Shown: positions 14,109 to 21,952, counted from the first letter of the stretch. The stretch: DNA of 35,204 nt from Anaerolineae bacterium (GCA_017303735.1 JAFLCF010000023.1:1-35204), one strand, 5' to 3'. A program made the numbers and translations. Notes: generated by a model from the sequence alone, not told the origin.

Positions 14109-14531
14109 TCACCAGCCGCGCAGCGACGTGAGCTTGATGCGGATCGCAGTGGAATATTCCTGCCCAAACGCTTCGGGGTCTGAGTTCAAGCCTTTGATGC
14201 CAGTGCGGTATTTACGCAAGTAGGCAGGTGTTTTGTTGGCACGTTGGGCTTTAGTATCGATCTTGGCGGTGCCTTTGAAGATGATCAGATCTTCTTCGCC
14301 TTTTGGGTCAGCGGTGTTGAAGTGCAAAGCAACATTCGGGTTGTTCACAATATGCTTGAGTTTAAAAGCACTGGGCTGGCTAAAGATAAGTACAGAGTCA
14401 TTTTCAAAAATAAACCAGACCGGGCGCGGCTGGGGCGCTCCCGTTGAGTCGACGGTGGTAAGCCAGATGAAATATTCCTGCTTTAAATGCTTTAGCGCTT
14501 TACGCCCAAGTTTGGATTTGAAATCGATCAT
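14109..14531 (-). CDS. PPOX-class flavin/F420-dependent oxidoreductase family protein
   Basis: 140-residue split-barrel protein resembling the pyridoxamine 5'-phosphate oxidase family, in particular the TIGR03667 (Rv3369-like) group of the F420-dependent FDOR-B proteins. Typical segments are YFIWLTTVDSTGAPQPRPVWF, broken here as WLTTVDSTG then PQPRPVWF, then FSQPSAFKLKHIVNNPNVALHF. It probably binds FMN or F420 as a dimer; the substrate is unknown. The start is secured by GGAGG four bases upstream. It forms a two-gene unit with the HD hydrolase (one base between stop and start). Confidence 0.82.
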   Translation of the reverse strand: MIDFKSKLGRKALKHLKQEYFIWLTTVDSTGAPQPRPVWFIFENDSVLIFSQPSAFKLKHIVNNPNVALHFNTADPKGEEDLIIFKGTAKIDTKAQRANKTPAYLRKYRTGIKGLNSDPEAFGQEYSTAIRIKLTSLRGW

Positions 14532-14601
14532 GCTTCCTCCATAAAATTTTTAATGTCACCTATGGGTCTCTATCAAAACGACTATTTTCATTATAAACGA
14601 A

Positions 14602-14626
14602 CAGGCTGGGCATACCGCCCAGCCTG
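14602..14626 (-). terminator. Hairpin terminator of the four-TM gene cluster
   Basis: Perfect 10-bp stem CAGGCTGGGC (14602-14611 with 14617-14626) and a five-base loop. Read on the minus strand it is followed by TTCGTTT, a modest T-run. A TATAAT on the same strand (14595-14590) follows at once and may be the -10 of the next gene (14531). Confidence 0.65.
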
Positions 14627-14654
14627 CTCTTGCGTAGGAAATATTTTTTCATGG

Positions 14655-15017
14655 TCATCCATTTCTTTTCAGGAACAGTAACATCAACACAACGATATTT
14701 ATGGCTGTACCAAACGGCAGGTACCATAACCCGAGCACAATCATAACGAGCAAGGCACTACGTCCCCACGGCTGCTGGGTGACGAATCCAGCCAGTACAG
14801 CCAGGGTAGAAAAGCCATACACGACAAAGATAACTTTCATAAAGGTTGAGCGTGGGTCAATGCCAATGGAAGCCACAAGCCCAGCCCACGGTCCGAGTTG
14901 ACCGGCGTACTCGCCATCTGCGGGTGTGATGTAATCGCCAACGATCAGAGCATGCGCACCGTCGAAGAACATATACCCGGCGGCTAGCACAACAAGGAAT
15001 GTGATGATCCACTTCAT
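14655..15017 (-). CDS. Four-TM membrane protein, unknown function
   Basis: 120-residue protein with four hydrophobic segments (about 3-24, 42-54, 60-80, 88-114). It begins MKWIITFLVVLAAG and ends LLFLKRNG. A loop after helix one, DYITPADGEYAGQLG, is the main polar part. No family recognised. No Shine-Dalgarno site precedes ATG; instead the start overlaps the TGA of a 22-codon micro-ORF (CTATGA), so it is probably translated by coupling. Last gene of the cluster that begins at 16125. Confidence 0.7.
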   Translation of the reverse strand: MKWIITFLVVLAAGYMFFDGAHALIVGDYITPADGEYAGQLGPWAGLVASIGIDPRSTFMKVIFVVYGFSTLAVLAGFVTQQPWGRSALLVMIVLGLWYLPFGTAINIVVLMLLFLKRNG

Positions 15018-15082
15018 AGGTTATTTTGATCTTCGAACACTTCGAACACTTCGACCAAGGCTTGGACGTTTTTGAAGATCAT
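15014..15082 (-). CDS. Putative 22-residue micro-ORF coupled to the four-TM gene
   Basis: Reads MIFKNVQALVEVF then EVFEDQNNL. It starts 10 bases after the stop of the DinB-like gene, with AAGGTGA (part of that stop region) five bases before ATG, a good ribosome site. Its TGA overlaps the ATG of the next gene. The inside holds a direct repeat of GAAGTGTTC giving two VFE units. It may be a genuine small protein, or only a translational coupler that delivers ribosomes to the downstream gene, which has no RBS of its own. A remnant of a larger gene is also possible. Confidence 0.5.
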   Translation of the reverse strand: MIFKNVQALVEVFEVFEDQNNL

Positions 15083-15092
15083 ACGGCTCACC

Positions 15093-15554
15093 TTACTTTT
15101 TCAAAGTACACAATGCCTGACGAATTTCACCGAGATGATAGGCAGAATGCACCACAATTGACAATGCACCGCCGATGGTATCTTCATTCCAGGCTGGGTT
15201 GTTCGTGAACAGGTGGGTCATACGGTTGTAGGCATCACGGAGCTTTGCCTTGTACGAATCCCATTCTTCCGGTGTGACCTTTTCCACAGTGCGCCATATC
15301 TCGCCCCAATCTCGTGGACTGTGATCACCTTGTAGTGCAAAGCGTTCGAAGGACTCAATAAAGAATGTAGTATGTGCCACTTGTGCAGCAAGCGAGGCGC
15401 ATTTATTCCCAACGGGAATGGATGCCTCGGCTGCTGAGACCGTGTCCAACGTTTCAAACAAAGAGGTGCCCTTATCGAGATAAATCCCGTGATGTCTACT
15501 CTCGAAGGTCTCTTCCATTAATTGAAGCAGGTTCTTTCTAAAATCTTCCGACAT
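15093..15554 (-). CDS. DinB-like four-helix-bundle protein
   Basis: 153-residue protein beginning MSEDFRKNLLQLMEE. The pattern of a first helix with GTSLFETLDTVSAAEAS, a middle SLAAQVAHTTFFIESFERF carrying a histidine, and a C-terminal GALSIVVHSAYHLGEIRQAL with further histidines is that of the DinB/YfiT-like superfamily, whose members place three histidines around a metal ion. Many act as thiol-dependent transferases; the substrate here is unknown. ATG 15554 stands one base after the stop of the DUF4287 gene; an in-frame ATG six codons earlier lies inside that gene. Co-translation with its neighbour is likely. Confidence 0.78.
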   Translation of the reverse strand: MSEDFRKNLLQLMEETFESRHHGIYLDKGTSLFETLDTVSAAEASIPVGNKCASLAAQVAHTTFFIESFERFALQGDHSPRDWGEIWRTVEKVTPEEWDSYKAKLRDAYNRMTHLFTNNPAWNEDTIGGALSIVVHSAYHLGEIRQALCTLKK

Positions 15555-15555
15555 G

Positions 15556-16125
15556 TTACTCAGCCCCTTCATAAGCGGATTTTATCCACGCAATCAATTC
15601 AGCATCCACTTCTTTGGCATCGGTCAATGCAACAATGTAATTGCACATGCTGCCTTTGGGCTGCTCCACCAACCGCGGATTTTTCTTTAAGTCCTTGGCA
15701 TTGATGCCCACTTCAAAGCGGGTGTTGGTCTTGGGTCCGATCATGGCAAATTGTTTCTTGCGCCGCAGGCTCACATAGCCTTTCTTCGGTGCCACCTCGA
15801 ATTCCCCAAACTTGGTGATCGCTTTCATCAGGGCTTCATGAATGGGGCGTTGAGCGGCTTTTGCTCCGGTATAAATTTCATCAAGCACGGCATCTGTACT
15901 TTTACCATCGGCAGCACTGGCTCCGTCTGATTTCAAGATGGTATGCACAAGTGTGTTCGCGTCGCCATGCCCAAGCCCAAGCTTCTCCTTGAACATATCG
16001 CGAAGCTCACCATGTTTGGTCAGCCCGCTTTTTTGAGCGAGAGCAGCAAGTTCCGACAACGATTTCCCGGTCTTCTTTTGGATATTATCGATCTGGGTCT
16101 GAATAGCCTTATCAAGTGAACTCAT
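15556..16125 (-). CDS. DUF4287 and DUF5655 domain protein
   Basis: 189 residues with two small domains: an N-terminal DUF4287 (about 3-60, GKSLSELAALAQKSGLTKHG and LGLGHGDANTLVH) and a C-terminal DUF5655 (about 75-186, with FEVAPKKGYVSLRRKKQF). Both families are uncharacterised; DUF5655 is basic and often predicted to bind nucleic acid or ligands, which is inference only. Start secured by AAGGAGAT four bases upstream. First gene of the cluster, with a clear promoter at 16166-16194. The genes after it (DinB-like, micro-ORF, four-TM) follow with 1-10 base gaps. Confidence 0.88.
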   Translation of the reverse strand: MSSLDKAIQTQIDNIQKKTGKSLSELAALAQKSGLTKHGELRDMFKEKLGLGHGDANTLVHTILKSDGASAADGKSTDAVLDEIYTGAKAAQRPIHEALMKAITKFGEFEVAPKKGYVSLRRKKQFAMIGPKTNTRFEVGINAKDLKKNPRLVEQPKGSMCNYIVALTDAKEVDAELIAWIKSAYEGAE

Positions 16126-16165
16126 GGTTATCTCCTTTGGCGTTGGGGAAACATCACGATATTGA

Positions 16166-16194
16166 ATTATAGAACAAATTTTCTTTTTTTACAA
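16166..16194 (-). promoter_or_regulatory. Promoter of the DUF4287 cluster
   Basis: TTGTAA (16194-16189) and a perfect TATAAT (16171-16166) with a 17-base spacer, on the minus strand. The leader would be about 35 bases and includes the RBS. Confidence 0.75.
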
Positions 16195-16360
16195 CCTTTG
16201 ATACGACCAGCTTACCCTACGAAAGTACTATTTTTCACTCTCAAGCGTATCAAAGATCGTGTTCTCCTGTTACAGTAGTTAATGCGGGCAGACGACCGCC
16301 CTGCCTCTCCAACGCCGATGGAGATTTGTAATCGAACTGCTTTTCCTTAAGGAGGAAACA

Positions 16361-17062
16361 ATGAAACGCCTTGTCCTGCTTGCAGGACTCTTTGTCACCT
16401 TAGTGGGATGCACATCTCAAAATACGCCGCCTCCCCCCACACCGACAACGGCTCCTACCACCGAGCCTTCGCCCACCCTGCCGCCCATCACCCCAACTCT
16501 CGCAACGGTGGAGGTACCTGTGCTCGTGACCGCCGAACTTGTCAACTGCCGCTTCGGACCCGGCACCGTCTATCAAACCTTGAATGAGATCCGCAACGGG
16601 CGGACGCTGATCGCCGTAGGACGCAACGACGCCTCCACCTGGTGGCAGGTGCAAGACCCCATCAACCCCGGCGGCTTTTGCTGGGTCTCTGCCGAAGTGA
16701 CCGATGAACAGGGAGACGTCGCGCAACTACCCATCGCGCCGCCACCTGTCGTCAGCATCACCAATGTAGATTTGCGTGTGGAGCCCAACCGCATCGTCGT
16801 CAACTGCAACGACTTCCCGCAGACCGTCTTCTTCGAAGCCGCCATCACCACCAACGGACCCACCCTCTTCACCTGGAAATGGGAAGCCAGCACAGGAGTC
16901 GTCTCTGATGTGGGCGCCCTCGTCTTTGATGAGGCAGGGACGCAGGTCATCAACGAGTTCTATCGCATCAATGCCCCGAACGAGTATTGGGTGAAATTAA
17001 TTATCCTGACACCGAATGAACGTGTAGAGCAGGTCACTTTCCCCGTAAGCTGCAACCCGTAA
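16361..17062 (+). CDS. SH3-domain lipoprotein A
   Basis: Predicted surface lipoprotein of 233 residues. The signal ends LVGC (lipidated Cys17), followed by a Pro/Thr linker (about 22-48), a bacterial SH3-like domain (about 50-115; VNCRFGPGTVYQTL then WWQVQDP and FCWVSAE), and a C-terminal beta domain containing two cysteines (C148, C231) that could form a disulfide. Bacterial SH3 domains usually bind cell-wall or glycan ligands. AAGGAGG just upstream of ATG secures the start. A second protein of the same design lies at 28876-29793. It stands alone, with a terminator directly after it. Function beyond ligand binding cannot be inferred. Confidence 0.8.
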   Translation: MKRLVLLAGLFVTLVGCTSQNTPPPPTPTTAPTTEPSPTLPPITPTLATVEVPVLVTAELVNCRFGPGTVYQTLNEIRNGRTLIAVGRNDASTWWQVQDPINPGGFCWVSAEVTDEQGDVAQLPIAPPPVVSITNVDLRVEPNRIVVNCNDFPQTVFFEAAITTNGPTLFTWKWEASTGVVSDVGALVFDEAGTQVINEFYRINAPNEYWVKLIILTPNERVEQVTFPVSCNP

Positions 17063-17067
17063 TAAAA

Positions 17068-17098
17068 AAACAAGGCGGAGGGATTCTCCGCCTTGTTT
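17068..17098. terminator. Hairpin terminator after SH3 lipoprotein A
   Basis: Perfect 13-bp stem AAACAAGGCGGAG (17068-17080 with 17086-17098), five-base loop, on the plus strand followed by TTTCG and more T. Six bases after the stop codon. Confidence 0.88.
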
Positions 17099-17112
17099 CG
17101 ATTTCTTTCATA

Positions 17113-17218
17113 AGTCACCTTACGCACTCCCGCTCAAAGGCGGTCCCACCGTGTTGCGCGAGGAACTCTGCGGGGTCACAGACCCCGCAGGAGCATAAAC
17201 TGCATAAGGTGAGTTCAT
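17113..17218. repeat. Palindromic element between convergent genes
   Basis: A central perfect stem CTGCGGGGTC/GACCCCGCAG (17168-17177 with 17181-17190) lies inside wider imperfect arms (TCACCTTACGCA near 17116 and TGCATAAGGTGA near 17201). It fills the gap to the DUF4230 gene. Confidence 0.65.
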
Positions 17219-17222
17219 AAGC

Positions 17223-17900
17223 CTAAAACCCATCGAAGATCACAGCATCATAGCCGAGTGCCGTAAAGAAGCGGATCAAATACGCCTCGGCATTTCTTTC
17301 AGCTTGCAATAGAATGCCATCTTCCAATGCCACGCTCACGATCTTATCTTCACCCACTGCCAGAATATCCAGCACCAGGTTCGGGTCAATATCGACAAAG
17401 AGACCTTCTTGCACGGTGTACACTTCCGTTTGTTCTTCATCGAGGGTTACAGCCAATATCTCTGCAGGGGGCAACCGCACATAAAGCACATTATCCTGAA
17501 AGCGCATATCACTGGGCTGAAGTTTTTCCATATCAATGCCTGCGATCACCGCACCGTGGATCTGTACCAGCACCTTACTGCCGAATGCAAAAGCATACAC
17601 AGGGCTATCCTGGTTATATTCTGCCGACACCACCTGCGAAATACTGTATTGGATCGTCTCCAAACGAGCCAGCGCGCGCACTTCGTTGATGTACGTCACC
17701 GGGTCTGGGATGATCGTCGCCGTAGGATTTGCTAATTGCGCCACCTGCGTTTGCAATGCCTGATTCGCCTGATTCACCTGGTCAAAAGGCTCGGCAGCGG
17801 CGGCGGCGGTATCGCGCACGGTCTCTACGATAAAATAGACCCCAGCGGCAAGTACCACCAAAATCAGGATGGACATGATCGTGCTAAACGTATTTTTCAT
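17223..17900 (-). CDS. DUF4230 membrane-anchored protein
   Basis: 225 residues: one N-terminal membrane helix (about 7-28), an Ala/Gln-rich stalk (about 30-60), then the DUF4230 domain. Typical features are the opening ALARLETIQYSIS, the GAVIAGIDMEKL strand and the NVLYVRLPPAEIL segment. The fold and job of the family are not known; the domain should lie outside the cytoplasm. Start secured by AAGGA before ATG. It is divergent from the PhnD-like gene with about 70 bases between starts. Confidence 0.85.
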   Translation of the reverse strand: MKNTFSTIMSILILVVLAAGVYFIVETVRDTAAAAAEPFDQVNQANQALQTQVAQLANPTATIIPDPVTYINEVRALARLETIQYSISQVVSAEYNQDSPVYAFAFGSKVLVQIHGAVIAGIDMEKLQPSDMRFQDNVLYVRLPPAEILAVTLDEEQTEVYTVQEGLFVDIDPNLVLDILAVGEDKIVSVALEDGILLQAERNAEAYLIRFFTALGYDAVIFDGF

Positions 17901-17968
17901 TTTTGTCCTTTTACCGCTCGATCAGCGGCACTCCATTAAACTTGTCGTATTATTATAGCAAGGTCATC

Positions 17969-19015
17969 ATGCTTGAAACCAAACAAACCTGTAAGATAAA
18001 CTCTTTACTATTAATACTATTAACACTACTTATTACGCTTGGATGTTCCTTTCCGTTGCAAGTGACTCTCGGGACTCCGACGGCAACGCCGACTCTCACG
18101 CCAACAGCAGTCGCAGTGGAGACACAAGCGCCTCTTTCCCCGCCCGAGCCGGGCACAGACCAGAATCCTTTGATCCTCGCCCTGGCTGCCAACCCGCGCC
18201 CCAACGAAGCCGTCATCGCGGCTGGAGATGAGCTTGCCGCCTATCTCGAACAACGAACCGGCTATCGCATCGTCACCGTCATTCCGACATCCGAAGAGGC
18301 ATTGATCGAGTCTCTGGCAAAAGGCAATGTCCATATCGCATCTCTCTCACCGTATGCCTTTGTGCTCGCCCGTGGAGATAATTCCGCTACGGCATTGCTG
18401 GCACGCGTCCGCAACGGAGAGATGTTCTACGGCGCGCAGATCATCATCAACCGCGACAGCGAATTCACAGCCTACTTCGACGAAGCACGCGGCGAAAATA
18501 CAACAGATGCTGCCACCGCCTTGAAACAATTTCAAGACAAGAAACCCTGTTGGAGCGACGAGATCTCGCCGTCGGGGTATGTGGTGCCGTTCGGATTGCT
18601 GAATCAGGCTCAGGTCCAGCCGCGAACCGGGGCATTTCTCGAAGGTCAGCCCAATGTGGTGCGCGGCGTCTACGTGGATGATATCTGCGATTTTGGCGGG
18701 ACCTTTGTCGATGCCCGCGTCTCCCCTGCCCTCGAAGCCGATTATCCCGATGTGATGGAGCGTGTTCTTGTGGCATGGCGCATTCCAGAGATCATCCCGT
18801 ATGAAAATATTTCCATGGCAACGTCTTTGCCGTTCGAAATGCGGCGCGGAATTCAGCGCGCGTTCATCGACTTTATGACCACGCCCGAAGGCAAAGCCGC
18901 CATGCAGACTGTTTATGGATTCGATGAAATGCTGCCCGTGGAAGATGCCGCCTATGCGGAGTTCATTGCCTATGTCAATGCTTCGGGGTTGGATCTGCTG
19001 ACTTTGATAGAATAA
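17969..19015 (+). CDS. PhnD-like (phosphonate/phosphite type) substrate-binding lipoprotein
   Basis: 348-residue extracytoplasmic binding protein of the phosphate/phosphite/phosphonate ABC family (PhnD-like fold). It has an N-terminal membrane segment and lipobox TLGC (Cys26), then a Thr/Pro linker and the two-lobe domain: GYRIVTVIPTSEEALIE, GNVHIASLSPYAFVLA and the C-terminal MRRGIQRAFIDFMTTPEGK helix are typical. No permease or ATPase gene is next to it, so it is an orphan; it may serve a distant transporter or act as a sensor. ATG 17969 is chosen over upstream ATGs because the signal peptide then begins properly. RBS is weak (AAGG). The next gene starts five bases after its stop. Confidence 0.82.
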   Translation: MLETKQTCKINSLLLILLTLLITLGCSFPLQVTLGTPTATPTLTPTAVAVETQAPLSPPEPGTDQNPLILALAANPRPNEAVIAAGDELAAYLEQRTGYRIVTVIPTSEEALIESLAKGNVHIASLSPYAFVLARGDNSATALLARVRNGEMFYGAQIIINRDSEFTAYFDEARGENTTDAATALKQFQDKKPCWSDEISPSGYVVPFGLLNQAQVQPRTGAFLEGQPNVVRGVYVDDICDFGGTFVDARVSPALEADYPDVMERVLVAWRIPEIIPYENISMATSLPFEMRRGIQRAFIDFMTTPEGKAAMQTVYGFDEMLPVEDAAYAEFIAYVNASGLDLLTLIE

Positions 19016-19019
19016 CATC

Positions 19020-19667
19020 GTGTTGAAAAAAATATTCAAATTTCTTTGGCAGGCAGCCCTCGTGCTTGCGATGTTGATTGCCATTGGGCTATTCATGCCC
19101 CGATTGATCATGGAACTGTTCGCAAACCCGCGGACGTATATTTTGGAAGACGTTCCACCCGCACGAGTTGTCATCGTCTTCGGCGCAGGTTTGTTACGCG
19201 ATGGTTCAGCTGGACCTGTGTTGAGTGACCGCATGTTGACTGCCGTTAACTTGTATCAGGCAGGCAAGGTAAAAAAGATATTGATCAGCGGTGATAACCG
19301 TGAGATCACATACAACGAGCCGGAAGCAGGTCGCCAATATGCATTGGAACGCGGCGTGCCCGATGAAGACATCGTGCTCGATTATGCGGGCAGGCGCACG
19401 TACGATACCTGTTACCGTGCCAAACATATTTTCGGCGTAGAAGAAGCCATTCTCGTGACTCAAGACTTTCACATGCCGCGCGCGCTGACACTTTGCAATT
19501 GGTTCGGTGTTAATTCGACGGGCGTGGAAGCGGATAACCGTTATTTTCTCAAACGCTCACGCGCCTGGTGGAACTTCCGCGAAACCTTCGCCGTCTTCCA
19601 AGCCGCATGGGATTTGATGATAGCGAAGCCGCTGCCCGTGCTTGGTGAACCGGAACCGATACAGTAA
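19020..19667 (+). CDS. SanA/YdcF-family (DUF218) membrane protein
   Basis: 215 residues with GTG start. One N-terminal helix (about 8-26), then the DUF218 domain: VVIVFGAGLL, SDRMLTAVNLYQAGKVKKILISGDN, and QDFHMPRAL are the family landmarks. SanA and ElyC of E. coli act on envelope integrity, but the reaction is not settled. It begins four bases after the stop of the PhnD-like gene and has no RBS of its own, so it is probably translated by coupling. The pair may be one functional unit at the cell surface. Confidence 0.85.
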   Translation: MLKKIFKFLWQAALVLAMLIAIGLFMPRLIMELFANPRTYILEDVPPARVVIVFGAGLLRDGSAGPVLSDRMLTAVNLYQAGKVKKILISGDNREITYNEPEAGRQYALERGVPDEDIVLDYAGRRTYDTCYRAKHIFGVEEAILVTQDFHMPRALTLCNWFGVNSTGVEADNRYFLKRSRAWWNFRETFAVFQAAWDLMIAKPLPVLGEPEPIQ

Positions 19668-19670
19668 TCA

Positions 19671-19742
19671 TGTCACTCTGAGCCATAGCGAAGAGTCTCT
19701 TAGATTATCGTAGAGATGCTTCGCTGTCGCTCAGCATGACAC
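19671..19742. repeat. Palindromic interspersed repeat
   Basis: Arms TGTCACTCTGAG (19671-19682) and CTCAGCATGACA (19731-19742) with inner parts CGAAGAGTCTCT and AGAGATGCTTCG that also pair imperfectly. This is a REP-like design common in environmental genomes. It lies between the SanA-like and HD genes. Confidence 0.75.
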
Positions 19743-19759
19743 AACTAGAGGAGAACAAA

Positions 19760-20326
19760 ATGAATCGTGAAGAAGCCCTAGCCATCGTACGTGAATATGT
19801 CAAAAATGAAGGATTGGTGCGGCACATGTTGTCTGTCGAAGCTGCCATGCGTTTCTACGCCGAAAAATTCGGCGAGGACGTGGAAGCCTGGGGCTTGATC
19901 GGTCTGTTGCACGATTTTGATTGGGAAATTCACCCCACCCTGGAAGAGCATCCACAAGCGGGTGCGCCCATCCTACGCGAGCGTGGTGTGCCTGAAGACA
20001 TCATTCAAGATATTTTGAGCCATGCCGATCATCTCGGTCTGCCGCGAGACACTCTGCGCCGCAAAGCCATCTGCGCCTGCGACGAAGTGACGGGTCTCAT
20101 TACCGCCGTTGCCTTGGTGCGCCCCTCACTCTCGTTGTATGACCTTGAAGCCAGTTCCGTCAAAAAGAAGTGGAAAGACAAAGCCTTCGCCGCCGGAACC
20201 AACCGCGAAGAAATGGAACACGCCGCCAAAGAGTTCGGCATTGATGTCTGGGAACATGTTGGGAATGTGATCCTGGCAATGCGAAAGATCGCGCCAGAGT
20301 TGGACCTGGTAGGGAATTTGGGATGA
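19760..20326 (+). CDS. HD-domain hydrolase
   Basis: 188 residues starting MNREEALAIVREYV. Putative metal ligands: H22, the HD pair H51-D52 in GLLHDFDWE, histidines in SHADHLGL, and the Asp in CACDEVTGLI. Belongs to the HDIG-type group of small stand-alone HD proteins found in many bacteria, mostly of unknown substrate. ATG 19760 has GAGGAG six bases upstream; an in-frame ATG at 19736 lies in the palindromic repeat and is unlikely. Its stop overlaps the start of the sulfatase gene by four bases (ATGA). It is a different subgroup from the HD protein at 13454-14107. Confidence 0.82.
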   Translation: MNREEALAIVREYVKNEGLVRHMLSVEAAMRFYAEKFGEDVEAWGLIGLLHDFDWEIHPTLEEHPQAGAPILRERGVPEDIIQDILSHADHLGLPRDTLRRKAICACDEVTGLITAVALVRPSLSLYDLEASSVKKKWKDKAFAAGTNREEMEHAAKEFGIDVWEHVGNVILAMRKIAPELDLVGNLG

Positions 20327-21813
20327 AACGAACTTTGCTCTTCGCAGCGGCTTTCCTGCTTGCCGCCTGCGCCGCAGAAGAACTGCCTGCGCCCTACAAC
20401 CCGCCCACGCCCGTCATCGATCACGCGCCCACACTCTTCGACATCGACATTGAGTCTCCCGCCTCACAAGACAGGCTGAACGACTCACGCCCAAACATCA
20501 TCCTCATCGTCACCGACGACCAGCCGTATCACACCGTCGATTACATGCCCTTTGTCAAAACCGAATTGATGCACAACGGCATCGTCTTCGAGAACGGATT
20601 CGCCACCACACCCTTGTGCTGCCCGGGACGCGCCAGCATCTTATCCGGGCAGTATGCGCACAATCATCAAGTGTTGACCAACACCCTGCCCCTGGGTGGC
20701 GCGGAAAAGTTCAATGCCGATAGCAGCTTCTCGATCCAATTGAAAGACAGCGGCTATACCACGGCATATCTCGGCAAGTATTTGAACGGCTATGATAACC
20801 TGTCGCCTCTTGGGGTCGTCCCGCCGGGTTGGGATGTATGGAATGTCTTCACCGGAAAAAACCTGACTGCCAGCGAAGATGCAGGCAACCTTCAGTATTA
20901 CTATAATTTCAGCCTCTCACAGAACGGCGAGATCGTTGAATACAAACGCAACAACGCCAACTTCAGCACAGATGTCATCACCAACTATGCGCTGGCATTC
21001 ATCCGGGATGCGAAGGATGCGCCGTTCTTCATGACCGTCAATTATTACAACCCGCACTCGCCCTACATCAGCGCGCCGCGCCATAAGGAATCCTTCCGCG
21101 CCAGCACCGGCTGGGACTGGGTGCAATACCGCCCGCCCAGTTTCAACGAGGAAAACATCCGCGACAAACCGGATTACATCGGGGACCTCTCGCCTCTTTC
21201 TGAAGAGGAGCTGGATACTGCCCATTTGCAGATCCTACGCTCGCTCCTTTCAGTCGATGACGGAGTCGCCTCCATTGCGGCTGCGCTCAAGAAAGCCGGG
21301 TTGGATGAGAACACCATCATCATTTACACCACCGATAATGGGCTGACCCTCGGCGATCACCGCTTCGGCGTGACGAAGAATTGTCCATATGATGCCTGTG
21401 CCAAAGTACCGTTCATTGTATATGCGCCGGGTTATTTCAAAGCACGCACTGACTCAAGCCTTGTCGCCAACATCGACTTATATTCCACCATCGCCGATTG
21501 GGCTGGTTTTCAAGTTCCAGAAACTGTCGACGGGTTGGACATGGTCCCTTTGCTCGAAGACCCAGCCGCCCCGTGGAGAGATGCGATCCTGATCGAACAC
21601 TGGCCCACCGAAGAGGGAGTCGGTTCGATGATCCCCGAGTTCTACGCCATCCGCACCGAAGAATGGAAATACACCGAATACTCCACCGGCGAAGTGGAGT
21701 TGTATGACCTGGTCAACGACCCGTATGAATTGCAAAACGTGGCGGGGAAAAATGATTACCGTGAAATTCAAGCGGAGTTGGTGGCGAGATTACAAGAGTT
21801 GAAGAAGGAGTAA
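20323..21813 (+). CDS. Sulfatase lipoprotein
   Basis: 496-residue sulfatase of the type I (formylglycine) family. Lipobox LLAAC (Cys16) predicts surface anchoring. The metal site begins IILIVTDDQ. The activation motif C-C-P-G-R is at residues 99-103, where C99 would be turned into formylglycine by a sulfatase-modifying enzyme; no such enzyme is in the window. Later landmarks are the GKYLNGY stretch, and TTDNGLTLGDHRFG for the C-terminal metal/substrate site. It most resembles glycan sulfatases (for example GlcNAc-6-sulfatase type), acting on sulfated polymers. Translated by overlap from the HD gene. Confidence 0.9.
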   Translation: MKRTLLFAAAFLLAACAAEELPAPYNPPTPVIDHAPTLFDIDIESPASQDRLNDSRPNIILIVTDDQPYHTVDYMPFVKTELMHNGIVFENGFATTPLCCPGRASILSGQYAHNHQVLTNTLPLGGAEKFNADSSFSIQLKDSGYTTAYLGKYLNGYDNLSPLGVVPPGWDVWNVFTGKNLTASEDAGNLQYYYNFSLSQNGEIVEYKRNNANFSTDVITNYALAFIRDAKDAPFFMTVNYYNPHSPYISAPRHKESFRASTGWDWVQYRPPSFNEENIRDKPDYIGDLSPLSEEELDTAHLQILRSLLSVDDGVASIAAALKKAGLDENTIIIYTTDNGLTLGDHRFGVTKNCPYDACAKVPFIVYAPGYFKARTDSSLVANIDLYSTIADWAGFQVPETVDGLDMVPLLEDPAAPWRDAILIEHWPTEEGVGSMIPEFYAIRTEEWKYTEYSTGEVELYDLVNDPYELQNVAGKNDYREIQAELVARLQELKKE

Positions 21814-21830
21814 TCACTGCGCCGTATTCT

Positions 21831-21952
21831 GTAGGGGCGACCCGTCCAGACATTACAACACATTTATTCTCAAAGGGAGGGTCGCCCTGCCAATAGGGCG
21901 ACCCTCCCTTTGCACAACGTTGTTTTCCATCAATTTGACGGGTCGCCCCTAC
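21831..21952. repeat. Nested double inverted repeat between convergent genes
   Basis: Outer arms of 16 bases (21831-21846 and 21937-21952; GTAGGGGCGACCCGTC) enclose inner arms of 17 bases (21872-21888 and 21895-21911; arm AAAGGGAGGGTCGCCCT). Both pairs are perfect. The shared GGGCGACCC/GGGTCGCCC core runs through all four arms. It lies between the sulfatase and the glycosyltransferase, so it can act on both transcripts. Confidence 0.85.

Noticed and set aside
15029..15055. CRISPR-like or tandem repeat around CTTCGAACA
   Set aside because: Only two to three short units and no spacers; they are the coding repeat of the 22-codon micro-ORF.
16266..16310. Possible hairpin and promoter before SH3 lipoprotein A
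   Set aside because: The GC-rich pairs around 16285-16306 are short and imperfect and no -35/-10 pair with proper spacing could be fixed; nothing firm in 16195-16345.
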